In this document: positions 1 through 7,502 of the stretch, in pieces
Layout of the letters: every line of letters starts with the position of its first letter
Position numbering within the stretch: position 1 is the stretch's first letter
Source: a bacterium
Lineage (GTDB): Bacteria; Chloroflexota; Dormibacteria; UBA8260; Bog-877
Length of the DNA stretch: 50,679 nt
Direction: 5' to 3'
Assembly (NCBI GenBank): GCA_021802115.1
Contig: JAKABA010000017.1
Location: forward strand, 1 to 50,679
Made by a program: the position numbers and the translations under genes
Notes under the pieces: generated by a model
Told to the model about the DNA's origin: nothing
What the model saw: only the letters and a program-made list of their open reading frames with translations
The model's database searches: none

Positions 1-1
1 C

Positions 2-433
2 GTCTTCGACAACCAGCTGCGACGGTTGGTCGATGAGATGTACGTGCGCTGCGAGGAGTGGAACGGGGTGGGGCTGGCGGCGCCCCAGGTGGGGCTCAAC
101 CTCCAGCTCGCGGTGATCGTCTACGAGGACCGCAAGTTCGCCATCTGCAATCCTGAGCTGGTGGCGGGCAGCGGGGAGGTAGACGCGATCGAGGGTTGCC
201 TTTCGCTGCCAGGCCGGGCCGGGCTGATTCGCCGCTTTGAGCGGGTGACGGTGCGGTATCGCAACGTCCATGGGCGTGGGGTGGTGCGCTCCTTCGAGGG
301 CTGGCTCGCGCGCATCGTCCAGCACGAGTCGGACCACCTGCAGGGCATGCTCTGCCCTGAGCGGCTGGCCCCAGGGGCGGTGTTCCAGGAGGTCACAGAG
401 GAAGAGGGTACGGAGGAGGCCGGGGCCGGCTGA
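2..433 (+). CDS. def: Peptide deformylase, N-terminus cut by window edge
   Basis: Removes the formyl group from the N-terminal Met of nascent proteins in the cytoplasm. The frame is open to the left edge of the window, so the true start lies outside. All three metallo-hydrolase motifs are visible: GVGLAAPQVG (motif I), EGCLSLPG (motif II, metal Cys) and HESDH (motif III, two metal His plus catalytic Glu). The visible part covers most of the family's usual 150-190 residues, so only a short N-terminal piece is missing. It ends in an acidic Glu/Gly tail. It converges on the YceI gene across a strong hairpin. Identification is secure. Confidence 0.95.
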   Translation, partial: VFDNQLRRLVDEMYVRCEEWNGVGLAAPQVGLNLQLAVIVYEDRKFAICNPELVAGSGEVDAIEGCLSLPGRAGLIRRFERVTVRYRNVHGRGVVRSFEGWLARIVQHESDHLQGMLCPERLAPGAVFQEVTEEEGTEEAGAG

Positions 434-465
434 AGCCGGGTGGGCCGGCGCCGACCCACCCGGCT
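434..465. terminator. Bidirectional hairpin between convergent def and yceI
   Basis: An 11-bp perfect inverted repeat (AGCCGGGTGGG and CCCACCCGGCT) encloses a 10-nt loop. It fills the gap between two convergent genes, which is where a shared terminator is expected. There is no clear T-tract on either side, so it is a strong stem but not a textbook intrinsic terminator. Confidence 0.6.
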
Positions 466-472
466 GCGGTTC

Positions 473-1006
473 TCAGGCGGCCTCGGCGACCTCGTTGACC
501 TCCGCGTCGATGGAGATCTTGATCTCGTCTCCGACCAGTACACCCCCGGTCTCGAGCGCGACGTTCCAGGTGAGCCCGAACTCCTGGCGGCTGATCTTCG
601 TGGTCGCCTCGAAGCCCGCCGCCTTGACCCCATAGGGGCTGGTCTGGATCCCCAGCGAGGTCACATCCAGGCTGACCGGCCGGGTGACGTCCTTGATCGT
701 GAGGTCTCCCTCCACCCGGTAGCGGTCGCCGCCGACGGATTCCACCCGACGGCTCTGGAAGACGATCTCGGGGTACTTCTCTGCGTCCAGGAAGTCCGCG
801 GACACCAGGTGGGCGTTGCGCTGGGGCTCGCGCGTGTCGATGCTGGCCGCCTTGATGACCGCCCGCACCGAGCTCTTGGCGAGGTCGTCGGGGTCGATGT
901 CCACGTCCACCGAGAACTCCTTGAAGTTACCCTTGACGGTGCTGATCATCATGTGGCGCACCGAGAACTCCACTGCCGAATGGGCCATGTCCAGTTTCCA
1001 AGCCAT
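473..1006 (-). CDS. YceI-family lipid/polyisoprenoid-binding protein
   Basis: A 177-residue YceI-domain protein. The family forms a lipocalin-like barrel that binds long isoprenoid or fatty amphiphiles. The sequence starts directly with the domain (WKLDMAHSAVEFSVRHM...) and carries the conserved strands KYPEIVFQS, VEGDLTIKDVTRPV and ISIDAEV. There is no signal peptide, so unlike E. coli YceI it should be cytoplasmic. The ATG at 1006 follows an AGGAGG-type ribosome site. It is divergent from a MarR regulator, which probably controls it. The bound ligand is unknown. Confidence 0.88.
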   Translation of the reverse strand: MAWKLDMAHSAVEFSVRHMMISTVKGNFKEFSVDVDIDPDDLAKSSVRAVIKAASIDTREPQRNAHLVSADFLDAEKYPEIVFQSRRVESVGGDRYRVEGDLTIKDVTRPVSLDVTSLGIQTSPYGVKAAGFEATTKISRQEFGLTWNVALETGGVLVGDEIKISIDAEVNEVAEAA

Positions 1007-1032
1007 CTCCTGCCTCCTGTTCGCTCATCTGG

Positions 1033-1063
1033 GACTCCCGCGGAGTCATAATTGTTTATACAA
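1033..1063. promoter_or_regulatory. Divergent yceI/marR control region with two inverted repeats
   Basis: GACTCC-cgc-GGAGTC at 1033-1047 is a perfect 6-3-6 inverted repeat. TTGT-ttat-ACAA at 1052-1063 is a second, AT-rich one overlapping likely -10 sequence (TATAAA on the minus strand). MarR proteins normally bind such palindromes between themselves and a divergent target, so these are the best operator candidates. The assignment is inference. Confidence 0.5.
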
Positions 1064-1091
1064 CTAAATCCTACCACGCAGGTACTTGTCC

Positions 1092-1622
1092 ATGCAATCA
1101 ACGGTTCCGACCGATACCGGCCTCAGCCCGAGCGTCCTGGCCGCCTGGCAGGCCTTCCTGCGCGCCCACACCCTGGTCACCAGGGCGCTGGAGCGCGAGC
1201 TGATGGCGACCCAGCGCCTCCCCCTGGCGGAGTACGACGTGCTGGTGCAGCTGAGTGAAGCTCCGGAGGGTCGCCTGCGGATGGCTCAGCTCGCCGACCG
1301 GGTGCTGCTCAGCCGCAGCGGCCTCACCCGCCTCGTGGAACGGTTGGAGGCAGCAGGATTGGTCCGGCGCGAGGTCTGCCCCAGCGACGCCCGCGGCGCC
1401 TTCGCGGTGCTGACCGCAGACGGCTGGGCGAGGCTGCGCTCTGCGGCCCGTGACCACCTGCGCTCGGTGCAGGCCCACTTCGGAGATGTCCTAGACTCGG
1501 AGGTCATGAACCAGTTGCAGGTGGCGCTGGAGCAGGTGGCCTCCGCCAACCTTCTGGAGTCAGGCGGCGGCTGCCCGGGTCTGCCGGGCCCGACACGGGT
1601 TGTGGAGGATGGGAGTGACTGA
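1092..1622 (+). CDS. MarR-family transcriptional regulator
   Basis: Winged-helix MarR regulator of about 176 residues. The recognition region reads RMAQLADRVLLSRSGLTRLVERLEAAGLV, shown here only as the family landmark, and is followed by the wing with its conserved DAR (CPSDARGAFAVLT). Flanking helices form the dimer interface. ATG 1092 is preferred over the in-frame TTG at 1086 because a weak purine-rich site lies upstream. The gene is divergent from YceI and its stop overlaps the start of the next gene, so regulator and PCP_red protein are probably translated together. The ligand cannot be predicted. Confidence 0.88.
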   Translation: MQSTVPTDTGLSPSVLAAWQAFLRAHTLVTRALERELMATQRLPLAEYDVLVQLSEAPEGRLRMAQLADRVLLSRSGLTRLVERLEAAGLVRREVCPSDARGAFAVLTADGWARLRSAARDHLRSVQAHFGDVLDSEVMNQLQVALEQVASANLLESGGGCPGLPGPTRVVEDGSD

Positions 1623-2337
1623 GCAGGCGGAGCCGAGATGCCCCTTCCCCGGGGCTTCCCCGGATCAGGAGCGGGCTGGAGGATCAGGTGGGGGCTGCCC
1701 GGTGCCCCATGACGGCGACTCCGCCGGTTGGGATCGGGAAGCCCACATCGAGGCCATGCGCCGTGCCCAGCAGGGGGCTTCGCGGAGCCACCTGACGCCC
1801 GAGCGGGCGCAGGAGATGGCGCTACGAGCGGCCGAGCAGCGGGCCGAGCGCAAGGGGATCGACGAGATCCGGAGCGAGTTCATCGACAGCCTCGGCAAGA
1901 AGCTCGGCTACGGCCATCCCCTCAGCGATCGGGGCCAGCTGCCCGAGTTCACCTGGACGCCGGAGGCGGAGCAGCGCCTGGCGGAGGTCCCGGAGTTCTG
2001 CCGGGAGTTGACGCGCTGGCGGGTGGAGTGGACCGCCTACAAGCGGGATCTCGGCACCACCATCACACCGGAGATCATGGAGCTGAAGTACCAGATGTGG
2101 GGCGAGGTCTCCCACAAGATCCAGCAGCGCCACCGCGACGGCCTGCCCTGGACCGAGGCTGCGCTGCGCCGCTTTGAGCGGGTCCCTGACTTCGTCAAGG
2201 GGCAGGTGCTGGAGGCGGTGGAGGGCAATGCTCGCCAGCAGGGTGCCGAGGTCATCGACGACGAGGTCGTGGATCGGGTGGTCGAGCGCTGGTCAACCAG
2301 CGGGGACTTTCACGAGGGGCTGTACGGCTTCCGCTGA
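1615..2337 (+). CDS. Protein with two tandem PCP_red-like domains
   Basis: A 240-residue protein read from GTG 1615, which has GGAGG at 1604-1608 and overlaps the marR stop. Two copies of the small helical domain seen at the C-terminus of light-independent protochlorophyllide reductase subunit B are recognisable. The first begins FTWTPEAEQRLAEVPEF and the second LPWTEAALRRFERVPDFV. Each has the W-T-x-E-A start, the VP-F turn and a trailing helix (TPEIMELKYQMW and DDEVVDRVVERW). The N-terminus has two isolated cysteines (CPFPG and CPVPH) on a Gly-rich linker. No photosynthesis genes are nearby, so a role in pigment synthesis is unlikely. Function unknown. Confidence 0.72.
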   Translation: MTEQAEPRCPFPGASPDQERAGGSGGGCPVPHDGDSAGWDREAHIEAMRRAQQGASRSHLTPERAQEMALRAAEQRAERKGIDEIRSEFIDSLGKKLGYGHPLSDRGQLPEFTWTPEAEQRLAEVPEFCRELTRWRVEWTAYKRDLGTTITPEIMELKYQMWGEVSHKIQQRHRDGLPWTEAALRRFERVPDFVKGQVLEAVEGNARQQGAEVIDDEVVDRVVERWSTSGDFHEGLYGFR

Positions 2338-2357
2338 CCGCCTGCGATCGCTTGGGA

Positions 2358-2732
2358 TCAGGGCTCCTCGACCAGACGCTTGGCGGCCTCGGCTATGTCG
2401 ACCTCGCCGCGCGCCACCGCCTGCAGCAGGCTGAGGGGGCTTTCGGCACTGGGGACCGGGGCGGGGTCGATGCCGAGGCGGTTCAGCATCGCGTCCAGGC
2501 GCGCTCGGGCGGTCGGATAGCTGACCCCGAGCTGGCGCTCCAGCGCCTTCATGTTGCCGCGCGAGCTCAAAAAGATCTTCAGCAGTTCGCGGTCCTCGCC
2601 CCCCAGGGAGCAGAACTCGCAGGCCTCGAAGTCACCCGAGAGCTCGGTGCCGCAGCCCCGGCAGCTGAGCCGGGTGACCCTCAGGATCTCCCCGCAGACC
2701 GGGCACACCCGGGGGGGCCGCCGCTCGATCAC
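2358..2732 (-). CDS. DUF2089 family protein with zinc ribbon
   Basis: A 124-residue DUF2089 protein. It has an N-terminal zinc ribbon (CPVCG ... CRGCG, then CEFC), a helix-turn-helix-like middle (MKALERQLGVSYPTARARLD), and a short C-terminal helical hairpin (LLQAVARGEVDIAEAAKRL). The layout suggests a small DNA- or protein-binding regulator. Its ATG overlaps the stop of the upstream DUF4097 gene by four bases (ATGA), so the two form an operon. The C-terminal hairpin resembles the N-terminal one of its partner, suggesting the proteins interact or share a binding surface. Confidence 0.85.
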   Translation of the reverse strand: MIERRPPRVCPVCGEILRVTRLSCRGCGTELSGDFEACEFCSLGGEDRELLKIFLSSRGNMKALERQLGVSYPTARARLDAMLNRLGIDPAPVPSAESPLSLLQAVARGEVDIAEAAKRLVEEP

Positions 2733-3505
2733 CCCTCCTCCACCCAGACCGCCCCGGTGGTCGCCTCGATGTCGAGCCTTCCGGTCCCGGCACCGATCAC
2801 CTTCTCATGCACCTCGCCGCCCATCGTCCATCCCTCCCCCAGGCCGGGGGCGTCCCCCGGCAGGGAGATCTTGCCCAGGGTGCTGCGGGCCACCACTCTG
2901 ACGCTGGAGCCGCTCTCCAACCTCACCTTGACGGTCCCGGCCTCGCACCGGATCTGGGAGCTTCCCGAGTCCAGGAGGCCACGGACGGAGACCGTGCCCC
3001 AGGTCACGTTCAGGTTGATCGGCTGCGAGAAGCCCTCCACCTTGGCACTGCCCGCCTGGATGTCGGCATTAATCGGGCCCCGCACCCCCTCCACGGTGAG
3101 CAGGCCGGCGGCCATCTCCACGTCCAGCGCCAGGCCGGGGTTCATGCGGATGAGGACCGGCTGCAGCGGACTCCCGGAGGCACCCTGTCCGAACGGCAGC
3201 CGGTCCGGCCAGCGGAAGGAGAACCATCCGCCGTCGTCCCTTGACGGCATCCCCGTGACCACCATGGCGTCACCCTCCCGGGCCGCGCGGTGGGGGCCCT
3301 GGACCACGACGTCCGTGATCTGGGGGTCACCGACGATCTTGGTGGGATGCACCAAGCCAGTGACCTTGATCCTGCGAACCGGCGGCTCCTGGACGGTCAC
3401 CGCGGTCTGCTGCAACTGAGCGACCCGAGCCGCAGCCTCCTCTGGGGAGATCTCGCCAGCCGCCACCCGGGTCAGCAGCTCCTGGATCGCCTCTTCATTG
3501 GCCAC
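2729..3505 (-). CDS. DUF4097-type beta-helix protein with N-terminal SHOCT-like hairpin
   Basis: A 258-residue protein read from GTG 3505. It opens with a helical hairpin (IQELLTRVAAGEISPEEAAARV) typical of SHOCT-like or YvlB-type N-termini. The rest is a repeat-rich beta-solenoid with short polar strands (VEMAAGLLTVEGVRGPI, INLNVTWGTVSVRGLL, GSSQIRCEAGTVKVRLESGSS) like the putative adhesin DUF4097. No signal peptide or membrane segment is present, so it is likely cytoplasmic. The start is set by a near-consensus promoter ending only 7 nt before the GTG. Members of this group are often stress-linked; the function here is unknown. Confidence 0.75.
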   Translation of the reverse strand: MANEEAIQELLTRVAAGEISPEEAAARVAQLQQTAVTVQEPPVRRIKVTGLVHPTKIVGDPQITDVVVQGPHRAAREGDAMVVTGMPSRDDGGWFSFRWPDRLPFGQGASGSPLQPVLIRMNPGLALDVEMAAGLLTVEGVRGPINADIQAGSAKVEGFSQPINLNVTWGTVSVRGLLDSGSSQIRCEAGTVKVRLESGSSVRVVARSTLGKISLPGDAPGLGEGWTMGGEVHEKVIGAGTGRLDIEATTGAVWVEEG

Positions 3506-3512
3506 ACGCCAA

Positions 3513-3541
3513 TTTATAGGCTGTACTTCAAAGAATGTCAA
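3513..3541 (-). promoter_or_regulatory. Near-consensus promoter giving a leaderless DUF4097-DUF2089 transcript
   Basis: TTGACA at 3536-3541 and TATAAA at 3513-3518 (minus strand) are separated by exactly 17 nt. The GTG start at 3505 lies 7 nt after the -10 box, so transcription should begin at or next to the start codon. It is one of the best sigma-70-type promoters in the window. Confidence 0.8.
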
Positions 3542-3645
3542 GTTTGTACGCAATAAAGGCAAGGATATACGCCACCATCGCTGGAGACCGACCGACTGGC
3601 GACGTCGGCCGCCACGGCAGCAGCCAGGGTGGTTAGGATGCGCTC

Positions 3646-3963
3646 GTGGGCTCCGAACCAGATGACGTGCCACCGAGCGATCCGGGGATCCCGCCCGTGC
3701 CCCGCCTCACCCGCACGGAACGCGTGGTCTGGGCGGTCTACGCCCTGGTGGCCCTGGGACTCATCATCGTCCCGGTCGCGACCCGGAGCTTTTCACTCTC
3801 CAACGTGGCCGCCTTCGTCCTCCTGGGGGGTGCGGTGGCGATGAGCTATGGCTGGTTCCGCAGCGGCGTGCTCAGGACGGCGGAATGGCTGCCTGAGGAC
3901 GAGTACGAGGAGTTCCTGGCCCGGTTGCACGCCCCGTTCGAGCCCTCGGACGACTCCGACTGA
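3646..3963 (+). CDS. Small membrane protein with two TM segments
   Basis: A 105-residue protein from GTG 3646. A Pro-rich N-terminus precedes two hydrophobic segments (WAVYALVALGLIIVPVA and VAAFVLLGGAVAMSYGW) and an acidic tail. The GTG lies 6 nt after TAGGAT (3634-3639), fitting a leaderless start. Its last 92 nt overlap the 3' end of the convergent DtxR-type gene. No family was recognised. Reality is supported by the coherent membrane topology and promoter position, not by homology. Confidence 0.55.
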   Translation: MGSEPDDVPPSDPGIPPVPRLTRTERVVWAVYALVALGLIIVPVATRSFSLSNVAAFVLLGGAVAMSYGWFRSGVLRTAEWLPEDEYEEFLARLHAPFEPSDDSD

Positions 3964-4639
3964 CGTCGACCCAAACGGCCCGGGCGGCCGGAAGCCCAAG
4001 GGAGGTCGCATGGCCGTCGGACACCACCGTGATCGCGCCCGCTCCCTCGGCCCGCTCCACCCCCACCAGCCTCTCGAGATGCAACCCCTCCCGATCCAGC
4101 AGGCGCAGCAGCTGAGGGGCCTCATGCTCCGCCACCTCTGAGATCCGCGCGATCGGGGCCAGCAGCTCCGGTCCGAGATCTGCCAGGCACACCAGCTGCC
4201 GTGGCGGGCATCCGGCTCCGGGGATCTCGTTGCCGTGCGGGCAGGTGATCGGCCTTCCCAGACGTTCGAACAGTCGTGCCACCAGATCGGCGGAGAAGAA
4301 ATGGGCGATCCGGCCGGCCTCCAGATCCGCCGCCGCCCAGTCCATGCCCATCTGGTCTGCCAGCCAGCGCTCGACCACCCGGTGGCGCCGGACTATTTCG
4401 GAGGCGAGGCTCTCCCCCGCCTCGGTCAGGGAGAGGCTGCGGTCCTCCCCGATCGAGAGATAGCCCCGGTCGCGCATCCGCTGGACCACCCCGGTGACAG
4501 TGGGCGCCTGGACCCCGAGCCACTCCGCCAACTTTGACGGGCGGGCAACCTCCCCCTCATGAGCCATGTAGTAGACGGCTTCGAGGTACCGGGAGGTCAC
4601 CGCCGACAGGTCAGGCGGGGAATTCCGACTTGACGGCAA
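3872..4639 (-). CDS. DtxR/IdeR-family metal-dependent regulator
   Basis: Iron- or manganese-responsive repressor. Residues 1-70 form the winged helix (KLAEWLGVQAPTVTGVVQRM). The middle is the dimerisation and metal-binding domain (GRIAHFFSADLVARLFERLG, CPHGNEIPG), and the C-terminus is a FeoA/SH3-like domain (GLHLERLVGVERAEG). TTG 4639 is the only start before the first helix. The gene is divergent from an FTR1 iron permease over an IdeR-like box, so iron is the likely effector. A basic, low-complexity C-terminal tail of about 28 residues overlaps the convergent small membrane gene; the domain itself ends before it. Confidence 0.85.
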   Translation of the reverse strand: MPSSRNSPPDLSAVTSRYLEAVYYMAHEGEVARPSKLAEWLGVQAPTVTGVVQRMRDRGYLSIGEDRSLSLTEAGESLASEIVRRHRVVERWLADQMGMDWAAADLEAGRIAHFFSADLVARLFERLGRPITCPHGNEIPGAGCPPRQLVCLADLGPELLAPIARISEVAEHEAPQLLRLLDREGLHLERLVGVERAEGAGAITVVSDGHATSLGLPAARAVWVDVSRSRPRARTGRATGPGTPRTRPQAAIPPS

Positions 4640-4652
4640 GTATTTAGCCCCC

Positions 4653-4671
4653 TATGGTTAGGCATTGCTAA
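4653..4671. promoter_or_regulatory. IdeR/DtxR-like iron box
   Basis: The 19-bp sequence TATGGTTAGGCATTGCTAA matches the palindromic IdeR/DtxR consensus (TTAGGTTAGGCTAACCTAA) at 13 of 19 positions and contains the inner palindrome TTAG-N6-CTAA. It lies 14 nt before the regulator start and 69 nt before the FTR1 start, so one site could repress both genes when iron is plentiful. Confidence 0.6.
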
Positions 4672-4739
4672 AGACGAGGTGCGTCCGGGCTAACGGGTGG
4701 CCTGGCGCAAACCCACCGTCAACGTCAGGAGGACCCCCG

Positions 4740-5621
4740 TTGCTGCCCACCTTCGTCATTTTCCTACGGGAAGGGGTGGAGGCGAGCATGATCGTGGCCA
4801 TCCTCCTTGCCTACCTCGCCCGCAGTGGCCACCGAGAGCACTTCCGCGATGTCTACCTCGGGGTCGGAGCCGCCCTCGTGCTCGCCTTCGGGGGAGGGGC
4901 CGCCGCGTTCCTTTTGATCCACACCTACGAGGGCTCAAGGGTGCAGACGATCTTCGAGACCGGGACCTTCCTGCTCGCGGCCGGGGTGCTGACCTACATG
5001 ACCTTCTGGATGCACTCTCACGCCCGCTCGCTGTCGGCGGAGCTGCGGGCCAAAGCCGACTCCGCCATGGGTCGCGGGGCCCGGTGGAGTCTGGCCCTGG
5101 TCGCCTTCCAGGCGGTGGGCCGGGAGGGGCTGGAGACGGTCGTCTTCACCCTGGCGATCTTCTTCGCCGCCGCCAACGCCCGGGCCAACTTCGCGGCCTC
5201 TATCCCCGCGGCCGCGCTCGGAGCCGGGCTGGGGGTGGCCGGTGCGCTCATGATCGCCTTCGCCATCTACCGGCTGGGGCACCGCCTCAACCTGGGCAGA
5301 TTCTTCCAGGTGGTCGGCACCCTGTTGATGCTGTTCGCCGCCGGCCTGCTCGCGGACGCGGTCGAGAACCTTCAGCAGCTGGGGTGGCTGCCGTTCCTGA
5401 CCCACCCTTTGTGGAACACCTCGGCGGGGCTCAGCGAGAGCGGTGCGGTGGGCGACATCCTGCACACCTTCTTGGGCTACGCGGCCCAGCCGACCGGCCT
5501 GCAGGTGGGCATCTACCTCGCCTATGTCCTGGCCGCAGTCGGGGGCTTCGTCTGGATCTCGTCCCAGCCCCGCCGCACCCGGGTGTCGCCGCCACCCCCG
5601 GCCGACGCTGTCCCCTCATAG
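4740..5621 (+). CDS. FTR1-family iron permease
   Basis: A 293-residue integral membrane protein of the FTR1/EfeU family, which imports iron across the cytoplasmic membrane. Two REGxE motifs, the iron-binding signature of the family, are present: REGVEA near residue 10 and REGLE near residue 128. Seven hydrophobic segments are visible. The start is TTG 4740, which has a perfect AGGAGG at 4727-4732 and places the first motif at the very N-terminus as in homologues. No EfeO or EfeB partner is adjacent. Control by the divergent DtxR-type repressor through the 4653-4671 box is likely. Confidence 0.92.
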   Translation: MLPTFVIFLREGVEASMIVAILLAYLARSGHREHFRDVYLGVGAALVLAFGGGAAAFLLIHTYEGSRVQTIFETGTFLLAAGVLTYMTFWMHSHARSLSAELRAKADSAMGRGARWSLALVAFQAVGREGLETVVFTLAIFFAAANARANFAASIPAAALGAGLGVAGALMIAFAIYRLGHRLNLGRFFQVVGTLLMLFAAGLLADAVENLQQLGWLPFLTHPLWNTSAGLSESGAVGDILHTFLGYAAQPTGLQVGIYLAYVLAAVGGFVWISSQPRRTRVSPPPPADAVPS

Positions 5622-5691
5622 ACTGGTAGCGGACTTGAGGTCGGCCCCGGCCGGTGGGTTCCGGCGGCTGGGATGGAAGGGGAGCTGAAAC

Positions 5692-7488
5692 ATGGATGTC
5701 GAGCCTGGGCCACCCGCGCAGGGGGCGTCTATCCCGGTCTGGGAGCGCCGCTTCCGCGCCCCGCGGCTCGACCTGCCCCACTGGGCGCGCGAGCGCCCTG
5801 AGCGGGTCGTCTACAGCTCCTCGCGGGGGGGCAGCTGGCAGGGTTGGACCTGGGACATGGAGAGAAGTCGGCACCAGCGGCTCACCCATGGCCCGGTGGG
5901 CAACCGCAGCATCGGCATCAGCCCCAGCGGCGAGCATGTCATCTGGTTCGATGACGAGACCGGTGATGAGCGTGGCACGTGGCAGATCGAGCGCTTTCCC
6001 AAGGGCGGGCGCCGGGACCTTCTCCCTGGGGTCGCGCCGAGCTGGGAGTCGGGACTCGCCTGGGGCGGGAAGCTGGCCGTGGTGGGGCTGGCGACCGAAG
6101 ACGGATTCGCGGTCCACATAGCCAGCCCCGATGGGGAGCACCGGCAGATCGTCGACCAGCGCGAGGAGGTGATGGCGCTCGGGCTCAGTCGCGACGACCG
6201 ATACGCGCTCGTCAGCAGCGCCGACCACGGCGATTCGATCCATCCCGACCTCAAGGTCCTGGACGCCGAGGATGGCAGCCTGGTCGGTCAGCTCCGGGCC
6301 GCCGGGACCCGCCACCTCGCAGCCGCGGGTTTCCGCCCGACCGCTGGTGAGCTTTGCGTCGCCATCGACGATGACCGGAGCGGCCATACCAGGCCCTGTC
6401 TTTGGTGGCCGCGGCGGCGTAGGGTCGACCAGCTGAAGACCGGCCTGCGCGGCGAGGTGGAGGTGGTCGACTGGTTCGAGGACGGAGTTGCACTTCTGCT
6501 CCGGCAGGTGCTGGACGGCCGACACCACCTCTGGCGGCTGGATCTGGATCCCGTGCAGCTGACCCGGATCGACGGCCCCCGAGGCACGGTCGAGGCCGGG
6601 GTGCGCCCCGACGGCGCGGTATGGGCGCTATGCCAGAGCGCGGCCCGGGCCGCCCGTCTGCTCCAGCTTCCCGCCGGTGACGAGGTGCTGCGCGTTCCTG
6701 GCCGCCGGCCCCCAAGAGCCACCCCGCTGCGCAGCTGGCGCTTCCCGACCGAGGGCGGCCGGATCATCCACGGCCTGCTGGCCGTCCCCCCGGGTTCCGC
6801 CCCGCACCCGACGGTGATCTGGGTGCATGGAGGCCCCCACTGGCATCTGGACGACTCCTACTCACCGGCGATGGCAGCGCTGGTCGACCGGGGCCTGTTG
6901 GTCGCAGCGCCCAACTACCGCGGCAGCACCGGATACGGGAGGGAGCATCTCGACCTCCTCAATGGCAACCCCGGCTTTCCCGAGGTGGCCGACGTAGCGC
7001 ATGGGGTGGCCGATCTGGTGACCAGAGGTCTGGCCGATCCCGCCCGGGTCGTGTTGATGGGCGCATCCTGGGGCGGCTACATCACCCTGCTCGGCCTGGG
7101 CCTGCATCCCGAGCTCTTCGCGGCAGGGATTGCGCGGGTGCCGGTGGCCGACTACGAGCTCGCCTTCTTCGAGGAGTCAGAGCCCCTCCAGGCGATGGAT
7201 CGAGCGCTGTTCGGAGGTGACCCCAAGCAGGTCCCCGAGCTCTTCAGGGAGCGCTCTCCTCTGACCTACGCCGACCGGGTGCGGGCCCCCCTGCTGATCC
7301 AGGCCGGCGAGAACGACAGCCGCTGCCCCTACCACCAGGTGGAGGTGTATGTCGAGCGGCTCCGGGAGCTGGGCAAACCCGTCACCTTCCACCACTACCC
7401 CGCCGGGCACAGCGCCATGGTGGTCGACCAGGATGTCGCCCTCACCGCCCAGGCGCTGGACTTCCTGCAGCGCGTGCTGCCCGACTGA
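5692..7488 (+). CDS. S9 family (prolyl oligopeptidase-type) serine peptidase
   Basis: A 598-residue enzyme. The first 330 or so residues form a beta-propeller (blades such as SIGISPSGEHVIWFDDETG and ALGLSRDDRYALVSSADHG). The C-terminal part is an alpha/beta hydrolase. The catalytic triad is Ser459 (GASWGGY), Asp542 (GENDSR) and His573 (PAGHSAM), with the oxyanion region WVHGGPHW. It lacks a signal peptide, so it is a cytoplasmic oligopeptidase or acylaminoacyl-peptidase type. GGGGAG lies 7 nt before the ATG. A TAGACT box overlaps the stop codon of the iron permease and could give a separate transcript. Confidence 0.92.
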   Translation: MDVEPGPPAQGASIPVWERRFRAPRLDLPHWARERPERVVYSSSRGGSWQGWTWDMERSRHQRLTHGPVGNRSIGISPSGEHVIWFDDETGDERGTWQIERFPKGGRRDLLPGVAPSWESGLAWGGKLAVVGLATEDGFAVHIASPDGEHRQIVDQREEVMALGLSRDDRYALVSSADHGDSIHPDLKVLDAEDGSLVGQLRAAGTRHLAAAGFRPTAGELCVAIDDDRSGHTRPCLWWPRRRRVDQLKTGLRGEVEVVDWFEDGVALLLRQVLDGRHHLWRLDLDPVQLTRIDGPRGTVEAGVRPDGAVWALCQSAARAARLLQLPAGDEVLRVPGRRPPRATPLRSWRFPTEGGRIIHGLLAVPPGSAPHPTVIWVHGGPHWHLDDSYSPAMAALVDRGLLVAAPNYRGSTGYGREHLDLLNGNPGFPEVADVAHGVADLVTRGLADPARVVLMGASWGGYITLLGLGLHPELFAAGIARVPVADYELAFFEESEPLQAMDRALFGGDPKQVPELFRERSPLTYADRVRAPLLIQAGENDSRCPYHQVEVYVERLRELGKPVTFHHYPAGHSAMVVDQDVALTAQALDFLQRVLPD

Positions 7489-7502
7489 TCCCGCCCTCGG
7501 CG

